In this document: positions 42,881 through 54,299 of the stretch, piece by piece
Layout: every line of letters starts with the position of its first letter
How positions within the stretch are numbered: the stretch's first letter is position 1
Assembly: GCA_023053575.1 (NCBI GenBank)
Contig: JAKZAP010000019.1
Span: forward strand, 1,674,001 to 1,738,000
Length of the DNA stretch: 64,000 nt
Source of the DNA: Branchinecta lynchi
Lineage: Eukaryota; Arthropoda; Branchiopoda; Anostraca; Branchinectidae
Direction: 5' to 3'
Translations under genes and position numbers: made by a program
The notes under the pieces: generated by a model
Databases searched by the model: none
What the model was told of the DNA's origin: nothing
What the model saw: only the letters and a program-made list of their open reading frames with translations

Positions 42881-45272
42881 CAAGAGCTACAAGCTCATAT
42901 GGCACTTGTTACGAGTAGGCGGTACAAGAAAGTAGATAACAACGTCACAAATACGCCCACCAACCAAAAATGCGGTTCGGAAATAGAAATAGGATATTTT
43001 GTTTCACTCATTTCTGAGCAGTTTCGGCATCGTCTCGGATTATCTGTAGCAAATGTGCGACTGTTCGAACTTCCAAATTTCAGCCCAATAAATCTACTCG
43101 TTTGATCCCTAGACGTTCTACACGATTTCCGGTTCTACTTCCATCTCCCCGTACCATGCCCGAATCTGGTTCGGACTAAAAAATGGATCATCTAAAGCAT
43201 CTTCTTTAAACCATCTATCAAGTTTCAGACCCTAAAATATGTCATCTAGGGTATATGCACTCTCTACATTCCAAGTTTCATTTAAGCTGGTGCACTTGCT
43301 TTACCCCTATACGAGCCTCAAAGTTTCCGTCAATCTCCCTCCAACCCCTCCCCCCCCCCCACACTGTGGCCGAAGAGGACTTGGAAACATAAATGTCGTA
43401 TCTCTTGATCCCCTCTTCCCGTCCATTAAGTTTTACTGAAATCGGAGCATAGCTTATCTGCAAATTTCCGGTACCCCCCCCCCCCTACCTTGGCCAAATC
43501 CGGCCCGGACGCCCAATAACAAATCTAGGCCACATAAAGTCGGTACTGTCGAACTTGCATCTCATTCAGTCCACCTGTTTGGTTTGTATGCATGTCAAAA
43601 GTTTCCACCCCCCCCCCCCCCCGATTCCCCAACTGTTGTCGCATGTAGTTCGAACGCATGTTTTGCATGTCTAAGTCATCGATTCTTATCACCCATTTAG
43701 TTTCCCTCGAATCAGACCACTCGTTCGCAATTTGCAGAAGCCAATTTCCATATTTCCCTTTCCTCGCTCCCCCATAAATGCTCGAATCTAGGAAGAGACA
43801 TTTCCGGGGGTATGTTGGTCAGGTTCTTAAGTCAATTAGGTCGGGTCATTAATATGCCTGCAAAGTTTCGTTGTCTTAGTACATCTGAAACTATTCTAAC
43901 TCACGACTACCGAAATTCCAGGAAACCCCGTCCGTCCCACTCCCACATAGCCCCGAAATCATCTGACCGTCAATTTCGTATCTAGACCTAATGCTTGTTC
44001 TCTCCATTCAGTTCCATCCCGATCGCTCTGCTTTTAAGCGTTTCTTGAGTCCCCCCACCCTACCGTCCCCCATAGTTATTGGACCGGACCCGGACTTGAC
44101 ACTGAACATCTGAGCCAATAGCTCTTTCCACCTGACAAACTTCATTCCATTCCTATCACCCGTTCAAAAGTTATGCTTGCCACTAGATTACGGACTCCCC
44201 ATCCACCCCTCCCCTCATGATGTTCGGATCGAGGAGTCAATCTTTTCGGATCCCTGACATACCTGCCAAGTTTCATTGTCCTAGCACATCAGGAAGTATA
44301 CCGAACTCGCGGGATCGCTAGAAATCCGGACCCCCCCCAACTCCCCCACAGTGACCGGATCCGGTCCGGTTATGTCAATGGCGTATCTAGGACTTGTGCT
44401 TGTTCTTCCCACCAAGTTTCATCCCGATCCCTCCAGTCTAAGCGTTTCTCCAGATTTCCGGTTCCCTCCTCAACTCCCCCCAGTGCATCGGATCCGGTCC
44501 GGATTTAAAGTGGGACGTCTGAGACACGAGGTCATCCTAAATATCAATTTTCATCAAGATCCGATCACCCGTTCGCAAGTTAAATATACCTAGTTTTTCG
44601 GCTTCCCCCTCCCTCCACCCCCCCCCCACACACACAGATTGTAGGAATGGGGAAGTGACTTTCTCCTATTTAATCTGGTCGGGTGCCTTACATGCCTGCC
44701 AATTTTCATCGTCCTAGCACATCAAGAAGCACCGAACTCGCGGAATCACTAGAAATTCGCCCCCCCCCCCCACAACTCCCCCAAAGTGAGTAGATTCTTT
44801 CCTCTTATGTCAGTCACGTATCTAGGACTTGTGCTAGTTCTTTCCACCAAGTTTCATCCGGATCTCTCCACTATAAGCGTTTTCCAAGATTTGCAGTTTC
44901 CCCCTCTATCCCCCCCACCATGTCACCGGATCCGGTCTGGATTTAAAAAGGAATGTCTGAGACACGAGGTCCTCCCGTATATCAAGTTTCATTAAGATCC
45001 GATCAGGCGTTCGTAAGCTAAAAATATCTCATTTCTCCTAATTTTTCCGATTCCCCATCCCTCCACTCCCCTCCAAATGGTCGGATCGGGGAAGCGACTA
45101 TTTTTAATTTAATCTGGTCAGGTCCCTGATATGCCTGCCAAGTCTCATCATCCTAGATTATCTGGAAGTGCCCGAACTAGCAAAACCGGGACCGACAGAC
45201 CGACTGACTGACAGAACTTACAAATCTTACAATCGCTATATGGCACTGGGCCGAAAGGCAAGTGCCATAAAA
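42881..45272 (+). repeat. Family A repeat block, longest and most regular copy
   Basis: Opens CAAGAGCTACAAGCTCATAT then GGCACTTGTTACGAGTAGG, matching in reverse the far end of the 4950-7170 copy. Closes CGCTATATGGCACTGGGCC...GGCAAGTGCCATAAAAA. From 43985 to 45200 the three-part unit (CCACCAAGTTTCATCC; ATATCAAGTTTCATTAAGA; GCCTGCCAAGTTTCATCG) repeats about every 400-435 bp. Confidence 0.8.
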
Positions 45273-45636
45273 AACGCAACTAGTCCGTGACAGCCGAGCC
45301 TGATCGTCTGTATGAGCCATAAGGCGTTTTTCCACGATCAGACAAAGTGTTTGTGGCTCAAAAAGAGTGTTTCCGCGGTCATTGGTGTGGTCCATAAGTA
45401 TATTTCCGTTATCAACATTTTGGCGGCAAATTTAGCGGCGCATATAAATTCAACATAATAAAAATTATCTGGAATTTATTTTTGTTCTGAGACATTTGAA
45501 ATTACGCAAAAAAACGGAGTTCTGCGAGTTTGAGCTTGTGACTCGACTGTGTGGTAGCACACAATGGTGTTCCGTGAAAAACGGGCAGAAGTATGTGGCA
45601 CATAAACCCGCCGTGGAAAATGGCCTATAGTGCATG
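45273..45636. other. Nothing recognised
   Basis: Single-copy-looking sequence up to the hAT element. Confidence 0.3.
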
Positions 45637-45793
45637 CAAGGCCGTATCCAGGGGGGGGGTTGACCCCCCCCCCCGAAACACACAAAAATAGTCATTTATA
45701 TAGCCTTTCCCTCTGATCTATGTCTTTTTTGTACTTTTTTGTCCGACCCGCAGGCACCCCCCCCCCCGAAAGAAATTCCTGGATACGGGCCTG
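45637..45793. mobile_element. hAT-type MITE (TSD AGTGCATG)
   Basis: Ends CAAGGCCGTATCCAGG and CCTGGATACGGGCCTG agree at 14 of 16 positions. A perfect 8-bp duplication AGTGCATG lies at 45629-45636 and 45794-45801. The interior has G and C runs next to each end. Confidence 0.92.
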
Positions 45794-46287
45794 AGTGCAT
45801 GCCCCAGCTTACGGCTGATACTTGTTAGTTTCCCTCATAACCATTGTGGTACCCGAGTTTTATGGCTTTGCTTGCTAATGTTTAACCCTTAACCCTTAAC
45901 TAACACCAACGCAACGTTGCCCAAATTCCGGCACGGCATAGGTTCTTCCACTCAGTTATTTTTCTGAATCACGACAAATGCAATGAGCCTTTCAGAATGC
46001 GCAGGGATTTGTAGGAATGTGCGCTAATATCACTGCGAACCATTACCTACCCTTGGTCAAACCAGAGGCGTCATTTCGCGGAAATCTAGGGGTGAGCAAC
46101 TGCGTCATTCCGGGACCCTTGCCATTTTCAAATGCAAATCTTAGATAAAACCTTAGGTAAGACCAGAAATGAAAAAGCAATTAACGACATGTAATTAACA
46201 ATATTTAGGCTAGACATACTGGACCACTGTTTCAAATTCACTTCTGGTAAACTTGTCCATGTTCTTCCTTTCGGCTTACTGACTAAA

Positions 46288-46540
46288 CGTCCCCATGTCA
46301 AAACGTCCCTTTCGAAACGTCCCCGTGGCGAAAAGTCCCCATGACAAAGCATCCCCATAGCGAAACGTCCCAACGACAAAACGTCCCCATGACAAAACGT
46401 CCCCACGACAAAACGTCCCCATGGCAAAACGTCCTCGTGGCAAAACGTGCCCATGGCCAAAACGTCCCCACGACCAAACGTACCCATGGCAAAACGTACC
46501 CATGGTAATACGTCTACATTGCGAAACGTCTCCTAGCATA
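46288..46540. repeat. 16-17 bp minisatellite (AAAACGTCCCCATGRC)
   Basis: About fifteen units of AAAACGTCCCCAYGRC. The period is not a multiple of three, so all three minus frames stay open and spell cyclic MGTFCHGDVLSWGRF-like peptides. It is not a gene. Confidence 0.85.
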
Positions 46541-46619
46541 ATTTTGAAGTTTGCCTTGATGTTCAGGCACACGACTAAGGTAAAACAACTTTACTAAAAA
46601 AAATAAAAAAAATGATTAA

Positions 46620-46772
46620 TTAGTGCTGAAATGAAATTAAGTTATTGTTTAAGTTACGTTGAAGTAGTTTTGGTAACCGCCCAGTGCCAGGGCATTTATG
46701 TCTTCTCATGGGTGGTTACCTCTCATGATGGGTTATTATGTAATTTAGCAATAAAATAATCTAATCTAATCT
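46620..46772 (+). mobile_element. LINE 3' terminus with (TAATC)n tail
   Basis: A short 3'UTR with CCGCCCAGTGCCAGGGC and GGTTATTATGTAATTTAGCA ends AATAAAATAATCTAATCTAA and further units. Typical truncated LINE insertion. Confidence 0.55.
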
Positions 46773-47259
46773 AATCAAGAGTTTGACTTATAGACGTAGG
46801 AACAGTCTTTACAGGCAGGAAAGAGCGGATGTGTGACCAGCTGCTTCAGATATTTTTTATTTACTTATTTATTTGTGACCCGCTTTTTGGATAACAGCGG
46901 AGTATGTGTAAAATATACATATTAAAACACCAAGCAAAACAATGTAAATAAACATGACTACATTCTTTTCTTATAGTTTAAAAACACACTAAATAGACTT
47001 AAATTTGGACTCAGTGACAAGCACATTAAACGGGTTCAGGAATGAGAAACTGGCTAATAATTTCGTGGTCTGAGAGGGCAGGATGTTTGTGGAGGGTAAA
47101 CAGATTTGAACGCGAACGGAAGAATGCATTAGTACTATCCTGAACGTTAAAATTCAAAACAAATTTACGATTACGAAAGGATTTTCGAAGACACATCAGA
47201 AATTTACAGTACTTAAAGAAACAACTTCTAAAAATTTGTACATATTTTTTTCCTTAGAA
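46773..47259. other. Probable minus LINE 3'UTR, otherwise nothing
   Basis: TATTTATTTGTGACCCGC at about 46868 matches in style the 3' end at 31805, so a minus-oriented LINE 3' end may start here. The rest is unassigned. Confidence 0.3.
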
Positions 47260-47361
47260 TGTGCATCCCAGCAGGGACCCATACATTTCCTGCAATGACT
47301 CGCCATTCAGGGGGCTTGTCCTTTCCTATGCTTCTATGTTGCTATGTTGCCCGAGCCTCAC
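47260..47361 (+). repeat. Family L dispersed repeat
   Basis: Contains CAGGGACCCATACATTTCC, TGCAATGACTCGCCATTCAG and GCCCGAGCCTCACCTAG. The same order recurs at 57355-57410 (plus) and 57655-57775 (minus). Confidence 0.6.
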
Positions 47362-48200
47362 CTAGTTTCCAAAAATTCCGCTTCGGTCGAATTCCGTCTT
47401 GGGTCGAATACATGGTAGCTTAAACAAACGCCGGAACACACGGTTATAACTTATTTTAGCGTTGGTAAGACTCTTAGCGGTAGTATTAGTTACCAATGCT
47501 AAATCAAAAAGATGATAGCAATACGTTCTACACAGCTGAACGCGTACATCAAGGTCAGCCTTGCTGAACTTACGAATTAAAACGTTTGCACGTTTGCATA
47601 GCCCCGATGTCAACTCCTTAACATGAATGTCATCATTCAGGTTAGACGGAACTCATCAACATAACACAGTGTTCGACCTGACAGTTGCACATCATTTTTA
47701 GCAACACGGATACCAGCTTTGCGAAACAACATCAAATGGGTTTTCTTTGTATTAAAAATAATATCATGTTGTGACGCAAAACTGTCGCAAATTTTAAGAA
47801 GCTTATTTAATCCATAACACGTAGGCGACAGCACCACTAGGTCGTCTGCAAAAAGCAGGTGGTTCATACATCTTCCGGCAATGTAGCATCCAACCATACA
47901 CGAAGACAGACGGGCAGACAAAGCGTCAATATAAACCGAGTAAAGCAATGGGGAGAAAACCCCACCCTGCCGAAGGCCAAACTCGTTACTTACAGTCGTA
48001 CCCCACCTTATTCTGAACTTCTGGGTCCGGAACCAATACGATAGAAGTTCGAGGTAGCATGCTGGTATACTCCTAGCACGGAGTATATCAAGCATCGTCT
48101 TATGGTTACCCGATCAAAAGCTTTACTCGAGTCTATGAAACAAGCAAACACGAATGAAGAATATTGTAGGAAATACTCCAAAATAAAACGAAGAAGAATA
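47362..48200 (-). pseudogene. LINE reverse transcriptase domain, frameshifted
   Basis: The largest retrotransposon coding remnant here. On the minus strand: FVFACFIDSSKAFDRV, a one-base frame change, MLDILRARSIPACYLELLSY, GLRQGGVFSPLLYSVYIDAL, then the catalytic FADDLVVLSPT motif and NTKKTHLMLF. After a second frame change near 47637 it continues TSGLCKRANVLIRKFSKADL to FDRSGIFGN and a stop. Motif order is that of the RT palm and thumb. The two frame changes and missing 5' part make it inactive. Confidence 0.88.
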
Positions 48201-48207
48201 ATAGCAA

Positions 48208-48350
48208 ATTCTACACCTAAAAGAGGACACGTAAAAGTATTGTCCCTGACCCTAAGTCTGAATCCTGAAAGGGCCCTTTTAGTTTTCGTGTCTCTTCTTA
48301 ATACTCGTGCCTCCTACAGTATGCCGTGCCGTTCCTCTTTTTAGTGGATC
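48208..48350 (-). repeat. Family G repeat
   Basis: On the minus strand starts GGATCCACTAAAAAGAGG and includes CATACTGTAGGAGGCACGAG, an uninterrupted relative of the target at 10405-10985. Confidence 0.65.
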
Positions 48351-48720
48351 CCCCAGTAAATTGATGAGCTAAACAAGTCCCAGTCTTCATAAAAGGAAAT
48401 TCATAGGCGGATTCTCCTTGGGACCTGTAGCTCATTTCGAAAAAGTCATCAAGTATGTAGTGAACCGTTGTATCTTCGGCCAGGAAGCAGTGGATAAGGC
48501 CGTGCGCTGGTTGGGCCCTGTTGTCCTTGATTTTTGAAAGCCACGAGGAAACATCCAAAAGGGTAACACTTGAATATTGAATTTTGAACTTCTCCGTCGA
48601 CATATGGATATGACATAATTTCGACAAGCGGAGCAGGTGATTTGCATATTTCAAATAATATGATCTCATCTTTTTAATCTCCTTCTTTCGCAGAACATGA
48701 GTGACACCATTGGTGACTGC
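48351..48720 (-). CDS. Unassigned coding fragment cut by a family G repeat
   Basis: The minus frame reads VTNGVTHVLRKKEIKKMRSY, YLKYANHLLRLSKLCHIHMS, then SSWLSKIKDNRAQPAHGLIH, CFLAEDTTVHYILDDFFEMS and YEFPFMKTGTCLAHQFTGGS, where GGATCCACTAAAAAG begins. Balanced composition without low complexity suggests genuine coding origin. It may be a gene or transposon ORF interrupted by the repeat. I do not recognise it. Confidence 0.35.
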
Positions 48721-48944
48721 GGGACCCTAGGAGTGTCCGATTGCCCCCCCCCCCCAATACACTCTGAGTATATTACTAATCGACAGACCCAGGATTGAGG
48801 AGAGGATTCGAGCTCAGGGCCTTAGCACATCACATTTCAAAGTTGGGTACGTAAGCCACCTTGTCATCAACGATTTCAAATACTAATGCAGCTGCGAATA
48901 AATAATGAAATATGGTTCTGTTAATTAATCCATTAGTCCATAAA

Positions 48945-49085
48945 ATGGCCTCGAGCGCAATTCGAGGACCAGTTGTCATTCAAATGAAGTGGAACACGTT
49001 GCTGGTAGCCTCTGCGTTTTTTGCGCTCGTTTTAGCTCGACATCCGCCGAAACGCGGAAAAAGCCGACCGCACCTTCGGCAGGAG
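48945..49085 (+). CDS. Exon 1 of secreted CUB-domain gene (signal peptide)
   Basis: Two in-frame ATGs (48945 and 48984) precede MKWNTLLVASAFFALVLA, a clear signal peptide, then a basic stretch RHPPKRGKSRPHLRQE. The exon ends GAG|GTAAGT, a near-consensus donor at a codon boundary (phase 0). The second ATG gives the more typical signal peptide; the first adds 13 residues. The next exon I can join is at 53843, also phase 0. Linkage of the exons is inferred from phase and order, since the intron is filled with transposons. Confidence 0.65.
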
Positions 49086-49094
49086 GTAAGTGAT

Positions 49095-49520
49095 TAGCTT
49101 TAAGCTACGTGAACGCGCAGTCCGATATGATTTCGCATGCGGAAATAGGCACACAAAATTCGCGTCACTATCGGGAAACTTGCATGTGATTATGTCAAAA
49201 ACTTGCATGTGATGTATAATAATGAATTTTTTATTTTTTGTTTCTGCATAGTATTGCATTTATTTTTTTCCCTTTTCTTTTTTGTTCACAATATTACTAT
49301 GCTAAGTGATTAAATCACTGAGTCCTGCCACAAGCAAATCTGTATAGATTTTCACGTGTCAGGTCTGTTATTATCCTGATTTTTTTTTTTTTTTTTAAAT
49401 TCCATTATATATTTAATTTGTCTCTCTCTCTCTAAAAGAAGTTCGGATCGAACGAGGAAATTTGCATCTGACTGCGAAAATCGACCGTGTGTGCACGTTT
49501 AACTCTGTGTGTCTCGCTAT
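49095..49520 (+). repeat. Family M repeat split by a LINE 3' fragment (intron 1)
   Basis: Left half has TTTCGCATGCGGAAATAGGC and right half CTGCGAAAATCGACCGTGTG, then TGCACGTTTAAC. Between, 49240-49440 is the LINE 3'UTR also found at 11100-11340, here with a (TC)n tail. Confidence 0.5.
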
Positions 49521-49734
49521 TGGCCAGATAATTTCCACTCTCCGTGTCCAATTGGTTGTGATGTCAGAAACGAGGAATTACGTCACTTCCTCTTTTGCCG
49601 CCCAATCGTAAAAGTCGGTGAAATTCCGTTTTGATCGACGAAATATCCTGTACGAAGTTTCGAAAATAAAGAGTGGACAGCGCGGTACCAGAAAAAGGGC
49701 GAAGACATGTGAAGTGAACAGCGCTATCTTAAAG

Positions 49735-50185
49735 TTTGAAAAGCCAACTTACTTTTGTATCATTTACAGAACTGACTGCATTATTTGGCTTGTTTTAAGA
49801 GATTTTTTTCTGTTTCACAATTTGCTCTTCGATGACGTTCATAAAATCTACAGCTGTCTTCATACAACGCAAAATTCTACTATGACGCGGAAAATTTGAA
49901 TCTCAATACAACTGCGGCTTTTCAGTGGCCAGTGATCAGCTGGCGGAAGGTAGCTTACTCTGTGAACACTTATTTTTCGAAAATAGTTTTCGTCAAGCAT
50001 ACAACACACATGCAAGCGCATAGAGGCAACGCAAATACGACAGGGAAATTTCACTATATGAAAATCTGTTATTCGTGGATAGCGGAGCAACAAAGTAATG
50101 TATTTTCATCGGGTCTTCAAGCCTCTTCAAGTGAATAAGTGATGGGTAGCTAGATTTTCCTACCTCAGCCCTTTTCGGTTAAACT
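49735..50185 (+). repeat. Family K dispersed repeat, copy 1
   Basis: Shares with 62255-62650 the phrases AAATTCTACTATGACGCGG, CTTTTCAGTGG and CAGCCCTTTTCGGTTAAACT in the same order. Nature unknown; it may be a MITE or old retroelement piece. Confidence 0.55.
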
Positions 50186-50214
50186 TTAAGCTCCATCGAG
50201 GCGTGTCGGACTTA

Positions 50215-50600
50215 TGTAGCGTTTACACGGACAAGAAATCCCGTCGAGTAGAAAGGAATTCTGGTCGACTCGAAAGGATTCCGTTCGTGAAGACGAGTAG
50301 AAAAAAAGTCTAGAGGGACGGGAATCCTTTCATGATGAAAGGAATTCCGGTCCACTTGAAAGGAATCTTGACGGCGGCGCTGGTAAAAAGTACAAAAAAA
50401 GGCTAGCTAGCTTTTGAGAGCAGCAATCATCAGTACTGATGTCATAAATGCTCTCAAAACATTTTTTTTGTTGGATAGTGCATTTATTTATGTCAGATTT
50501 TGTGGTTTGAAGAATTAATTTTTTTCCCTCTGCGTGTAAACATAATCTTGTCACCAAGATCGGATTCTGTTCAAGTTATCCTGTACTTGTAAACGCTGCA
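50215..50600. mobile_element. MITE with TGTAGCGTTTACA ends (TSD TTA)
   Basis: Left TGTAGCGTTTACACGGAC and right TTGTAAACGCTGCA are inverted with one mismatch, and TTA flanks both sides (50212-50214, 50601-50603), the classic PIF/Harbinger duplication. The interior has repeated AAAGGAATTC motifs. Confidence 0.72.
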
Positions 50601-51620
50601 TTAGTAGTGATCGTGCAACCGTCAATGCTAATCCTACTTATTGACATATCTCAAATAAACGGAATCCGAAGACGATTATATGGGCGGTTTTGGGTTCCCG
50701 AACGAAATGTCGGATGCAAATAAGATAGTAAATGTGTCTGTCAGTGGATGGAAGTACTTCCACTTGACCCTCTCTAAAAAAAAAGGAGCTGCCTCTACAC
50801 AATAAAGTAGATAAAAGTAGAATTTGATAGTAAAAAAAAGTAGTTATATGTCAAAAGGCGGGCTTAATGCAGAAGTAATGCAATCACCAGGCCCGTTATT
50901 TCACATGTCAGTGTTTAATTAGCCCATTTATTTTCAACCTTTCCCTTCAGGAATAACTTGAAGAAGTAAAAAAAAAATTCTTCTTCTAAAATACCCAGTT
51001 TCTGACAAAACCATATTTTGTTGAAACTGTGCGGAAGCAGGCTTGCGCCTGCTTTCTCCAAAAATGACAGATATTTTTTTTTCTAGCCAGATTGTGTTAA
51101 AACTATGCACTGTAGCAAAAACTCAGAATAATTTTTTTTTTCTGGTAAAATACTGACACTTCTGTGCAACTGTGCAGAACAGGCGAAACTTCGAAAATCT
51201 GACTGTTTTAAATTATCCTACAGACATTTTGCCAAAAAATTCATCCTGCTTTCTGCTAAAATACTGAGATTTTGGTAGAAAACACAACTGTGTGCTGAAT
51301 GTGTACGACAGGAAAAACTCAGCCTGTTTTCTGCTTAAATAATTTGTTATTCTGTTCAAACTATGCGACGCATGCCAACAAAAATCGAAATCAGCCTCTT
51401 TCATGGTTAAATTGAGACAATTTTATGCAAAATCAAATTGTTTTCCAAACCGCAGTGTGTCGCTGACAAAATTTCTGAATATAAACCTCTTTTCTGCTTG
51501 GTAATCCAACCAAAAGACAAAAAAGAGTAGAAATAAAGTATCAAAAGGCCAAAACAGTAGAAATAAAGTAGTAAAGTAGATTAGAAAATTAAAAAGTAGA
51601 ATGGTCCAAAATACCGTGTT
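50601..51620. repeat. Diverged ~90 bp tandem array (intron 1)
   Basis: From about 50935 to 51515 some six units with CTGCTTTCTGCTAAAATACT, GAGATTTTG and AACTGTGCG phrases repeat loosely. AAGTAGAATTTGATAG-type phrases flank both sides. No gene. Confidence 0.5.
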
Positions 51621-51871
51621 CTACTTTCATTCATTCATTGATCTATTTATTTCCCTCAAAGAATATATAACGAGAAGTACTAAAATAAATTTAAAAGACA
51701 CTGTTACAAATAACTGTCATAACAATTAATAACAATTGACGTACATTAAACAAAGCACTGTACTTCCTTAACTATTAGCTTTTGAAATACAGTAGAAGTG
51801 GAAGCACTGGTGGTGACATCCTACCGGAATTCACCCCCCTTCCTAATATTCGTACACGTCGTGCCAAAAAA
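51621..51871 (-). mobile_element. LINE 3' terminus (minus), CATT-type tail
   Basis: CATTCATTCATTGATCTATT, then TATTTCCCTCAAAGA on the plus strand is a 3'UTR ending AAATAAATAGATCAATGAATG on the minus strand. Confidence 0.45.
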
Positions 51872-52406
51872 CTTAAAGTTCAATGGGCACATCAGACTAC
51901 CCCAATCCCACTCTGTAACAACTTAGGAACAATGCTTACCCCCTAGATCAGCAGCTTTTCAACAGTTTCCTCTCTGTGATATTTCAAAGCGTAATTTTGT
52001 GGGCCAGTACATGCTCAATTTACTAGCTTGGACAAAGATAACAGTGATGTTTCTTATAATACTTAGTAGATCTTTATTTTATGCATAAATTAGCTTGTAT
52101 AATTCAGATCTGAATAGGTTATTTGTTTCTGAATGCACTTCTGATGAAACACTAGAACAATCAGGTAAACTGCATCTGCGGCTTGACTTTGGTGACATCT
52201 CAAATATATCCTTTTCTATCAAGCATTGCTGGGAGATTTTGAATTTCCTGCCACGATATCCCAGCTCCTAAGATTTGGATCGCCGAAATGCCAGCGAGGT
52301 AAAGACAAGGGATAACAAGCGCCTTCTCGTAGCGCCTTCTAAAGGAAGTCGGAAATATTTATTTGTGAAGCATTTAATACAAAGTAAAGCATTAGAAGTG
52401 CTTTAA
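51872..52406 (-). mobile_element. Family F inverted-repeat element, copy 3
   Basis: Left CTTAAAGTTCAATGGGCAC; right AGAAGTGCTTTAAG with a short deletion. About 150 bp internal loss relative to copies 1 and 2. The small ORF persists from GIS AIQILGAGISWQE to GYI and TGA, but its start is deleted. Confidence 0.7.
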
Positions 52407-53842
52407 GGGACTCGGTCCACTCCTTCAACCACCACCGACAAAATCAAGTCAACGCTCCGCAAAGTCGTTTGTGCGATATTTCATCCGTCATCACAACCTG
52501 AAAATAGAAGGAAAAGAAGACGATGAAGCTTTTTGACACGAAATGAATTGATTATTTATCTATTTATTCATGTATTTCCCTCAGAGCTGAGGAGTACAAA
52601 ATAATGTATAAAACAGAATATGCCTAAACCATCTGGTCTAAACCATCAATGACACATAAATATTATAAAAAATACACACGATTTCGACAACTAAGTTACA
52701 CTTATTTGCGCACTATATTATTCAGTTGTTAAAAAATGGGTACAAGTTGTGGGTTTAGAGGGCTACCGAAACTTTTTTACAAAAGTTGGTCATCTTTTTT
52801 CTCAAAATTAAAACTGGGTCTTTTACTTTAAAATTGGAAACGAACTGCGAATTACTGAAAGAAATGGGGAAACCAAGGAGAAATTTGGAAAATTTGAAAT
52901 ATGATATTTTAATAGCAGATTGTATATATTAAGTGTTATTTTATGTTTTTCATGACGCCTATAAACTGTTGACCTCCCAGGTTATTTTTTCCCTTGTGTA
53001 CAGATATTAGACAGATAAAAATGATTCTGATTCTGAAGAATGAGGTCTAGCCTGTAGATGGGCTATCTAAGTCAGAATTTCGCGTTGACGAGGGGACTAG
53101 GAATTTAGGGACAGAATAAGTCATCCGATGAAACTACTGGAAAGGACCATACACGAGGAAAGATCTCAAATGCTATGAATAATTGCCGCGGATTGATAGT
53201 TCTGCCTGAAACCGGTCAAAAGGAGGACGTTTACGACTGTGCAACTGCCCGACGGATCTGACTAGAGATGTTTTTGGGATAAAGATCAAGTTGGACCAAC
53301 CAATGCTGTTAGTTTTCGGATCGCATAGAAAATTCTGCCGGGGTCTGGTACCCGGTACGTGCTTAAAGATTACTAAAGACCTGGACTTGCTAGTTTCTAG
53401 TTCGCCAAGTAAGGCCAAATTCAATATTACACCAAAACAGTAGGCTAATTTGAATCTGGACGAAATGAGTGTGCCAGGCTTTTTGTTCCACAAAAATTAC
53501 GGTCATACCACCAGAAACCGGATTCCCCGCGACAATCTATAGCCATCAAATTGTGAGCCATATTACTTTCGATTTTTGTTTGGCCAAACTGTCTGGCGAG
53601 AAAATATCAAACCCAGCTTGATCGTGGACCGATCTAGGAAGTTGGAACGGAAACGATTGAATTGAAACATGGTAGCTATGACCGGAGCTGATATGACGAC
53701 AGTGGGCCAGCCGACGGGAGCCCAAAAACTTGAGAAGGGGTGAATGAGACGTGCCTTAAAATAAGAATGAAATGCCATATCCGATACACATGAAGACGAA
53801 CGTAAGAAATAAAATGAAGTGTCATAGGAACCTTTTTTTTAG
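52407..53842. other. Intron 1 remainder, LINE 3'UTR relics
   Basis: At 52545-52600 a minus LINE 3'UTR end is visible (CTCAGAGGGAAATACATGAA reading minus). From 53040 family B phrases (GTAGATGGGCTATC) appear. No exon is seen here. Confidence 0.35.
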
Positions 53843-53990
53843 GCACTGCAGCCGCTGATCGAAATACCAACGCCAGAAACAACGACGGCTGCAGATATAG
53901 AGGTGACGGAGACAACAGCGCCAACTGCGATACCGGTAGATGCTGGGACCATAGCCCCACTTCCAGACCTTATAAGCTCCCTCGAACCAA
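53843..53990 (+). CDS. Exon 2 of secreted CUB-domain gene (Thr/Pro-rich linker)
   Basis: The acceptor CCTTTTTTTTAG is immediately followed by a frame reading ALQPLIEIPTPETTTAADIE, then VTETTAPTAIPVDAGTIAPL and PDLISSLEP. It ends A|GTAAGTTC, a strong donor, leaving one base of a split codon. Starting phase 0 fits exon 1. The Thr/Pro/Ala composition is that of an O-glycosylated linker common in secreted CUB and chitin-binding proteins. A second frame is also open over the exon; phase with both neighbours decides for this one. Confidence 0.6.
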
Positions 53991-54084
53991 GTAAGTTCTC
54001 CTGGTTTGCCGTCGAGATAGCTTAGAATACTGGAGATTTATAGTTTCTATAAAGTCATCGTTTTGTCGTAAGTTCTTATTTTCG

Positions 54085-54140
54085 TTACGACATGAAGGCT
54101 TGCCGAGAAGGGCCTAAATCTCAGCTGACTAGTCCGTTTG
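54085..54140 (+). ncRNA. Decayed hammerhead-like motif, copy 4
   Basis: TGAAGGCTTGCCGAGAAGGGCC, TAAATCTCAGCTGAC and AGTCCGTT align with the intact copy's stem II, core and flank, but CTGACGA and GAAA are both mutated. A relic only. Confidence 0.45.
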
Positions 54141-54225
54141 GCACCACCTAACATCCACATCTTTCCTCAAAGGCCAATATCCCAAAATCGTTAAAGTGAA
54201 ATTTCGAACGGCGGATCTATGTGGG

Positions 54226-54299
54226 ATCGACTAAAACGAGGCACGTCACGGAATGAAATAGTGTAGGAAAAAAGAGGCTACTCTCTACTTCTACTACTT
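54226..54299 (+). repeat. Family G repeat fragment
   Basis: GGGATCGACTAAAACGAGGC, then ACGGAATGAAATAGTGTAGG: an unoccupied version of the site that received the family C MITE at 10442. Confidence 0.55.

Noticed and set aside
46128..46572. Three overlapping minus frames spelling MGTFCHGDVLSWGRF-like peptides
   Set aside because: Artifact of the 16-17 bp minisatellite.
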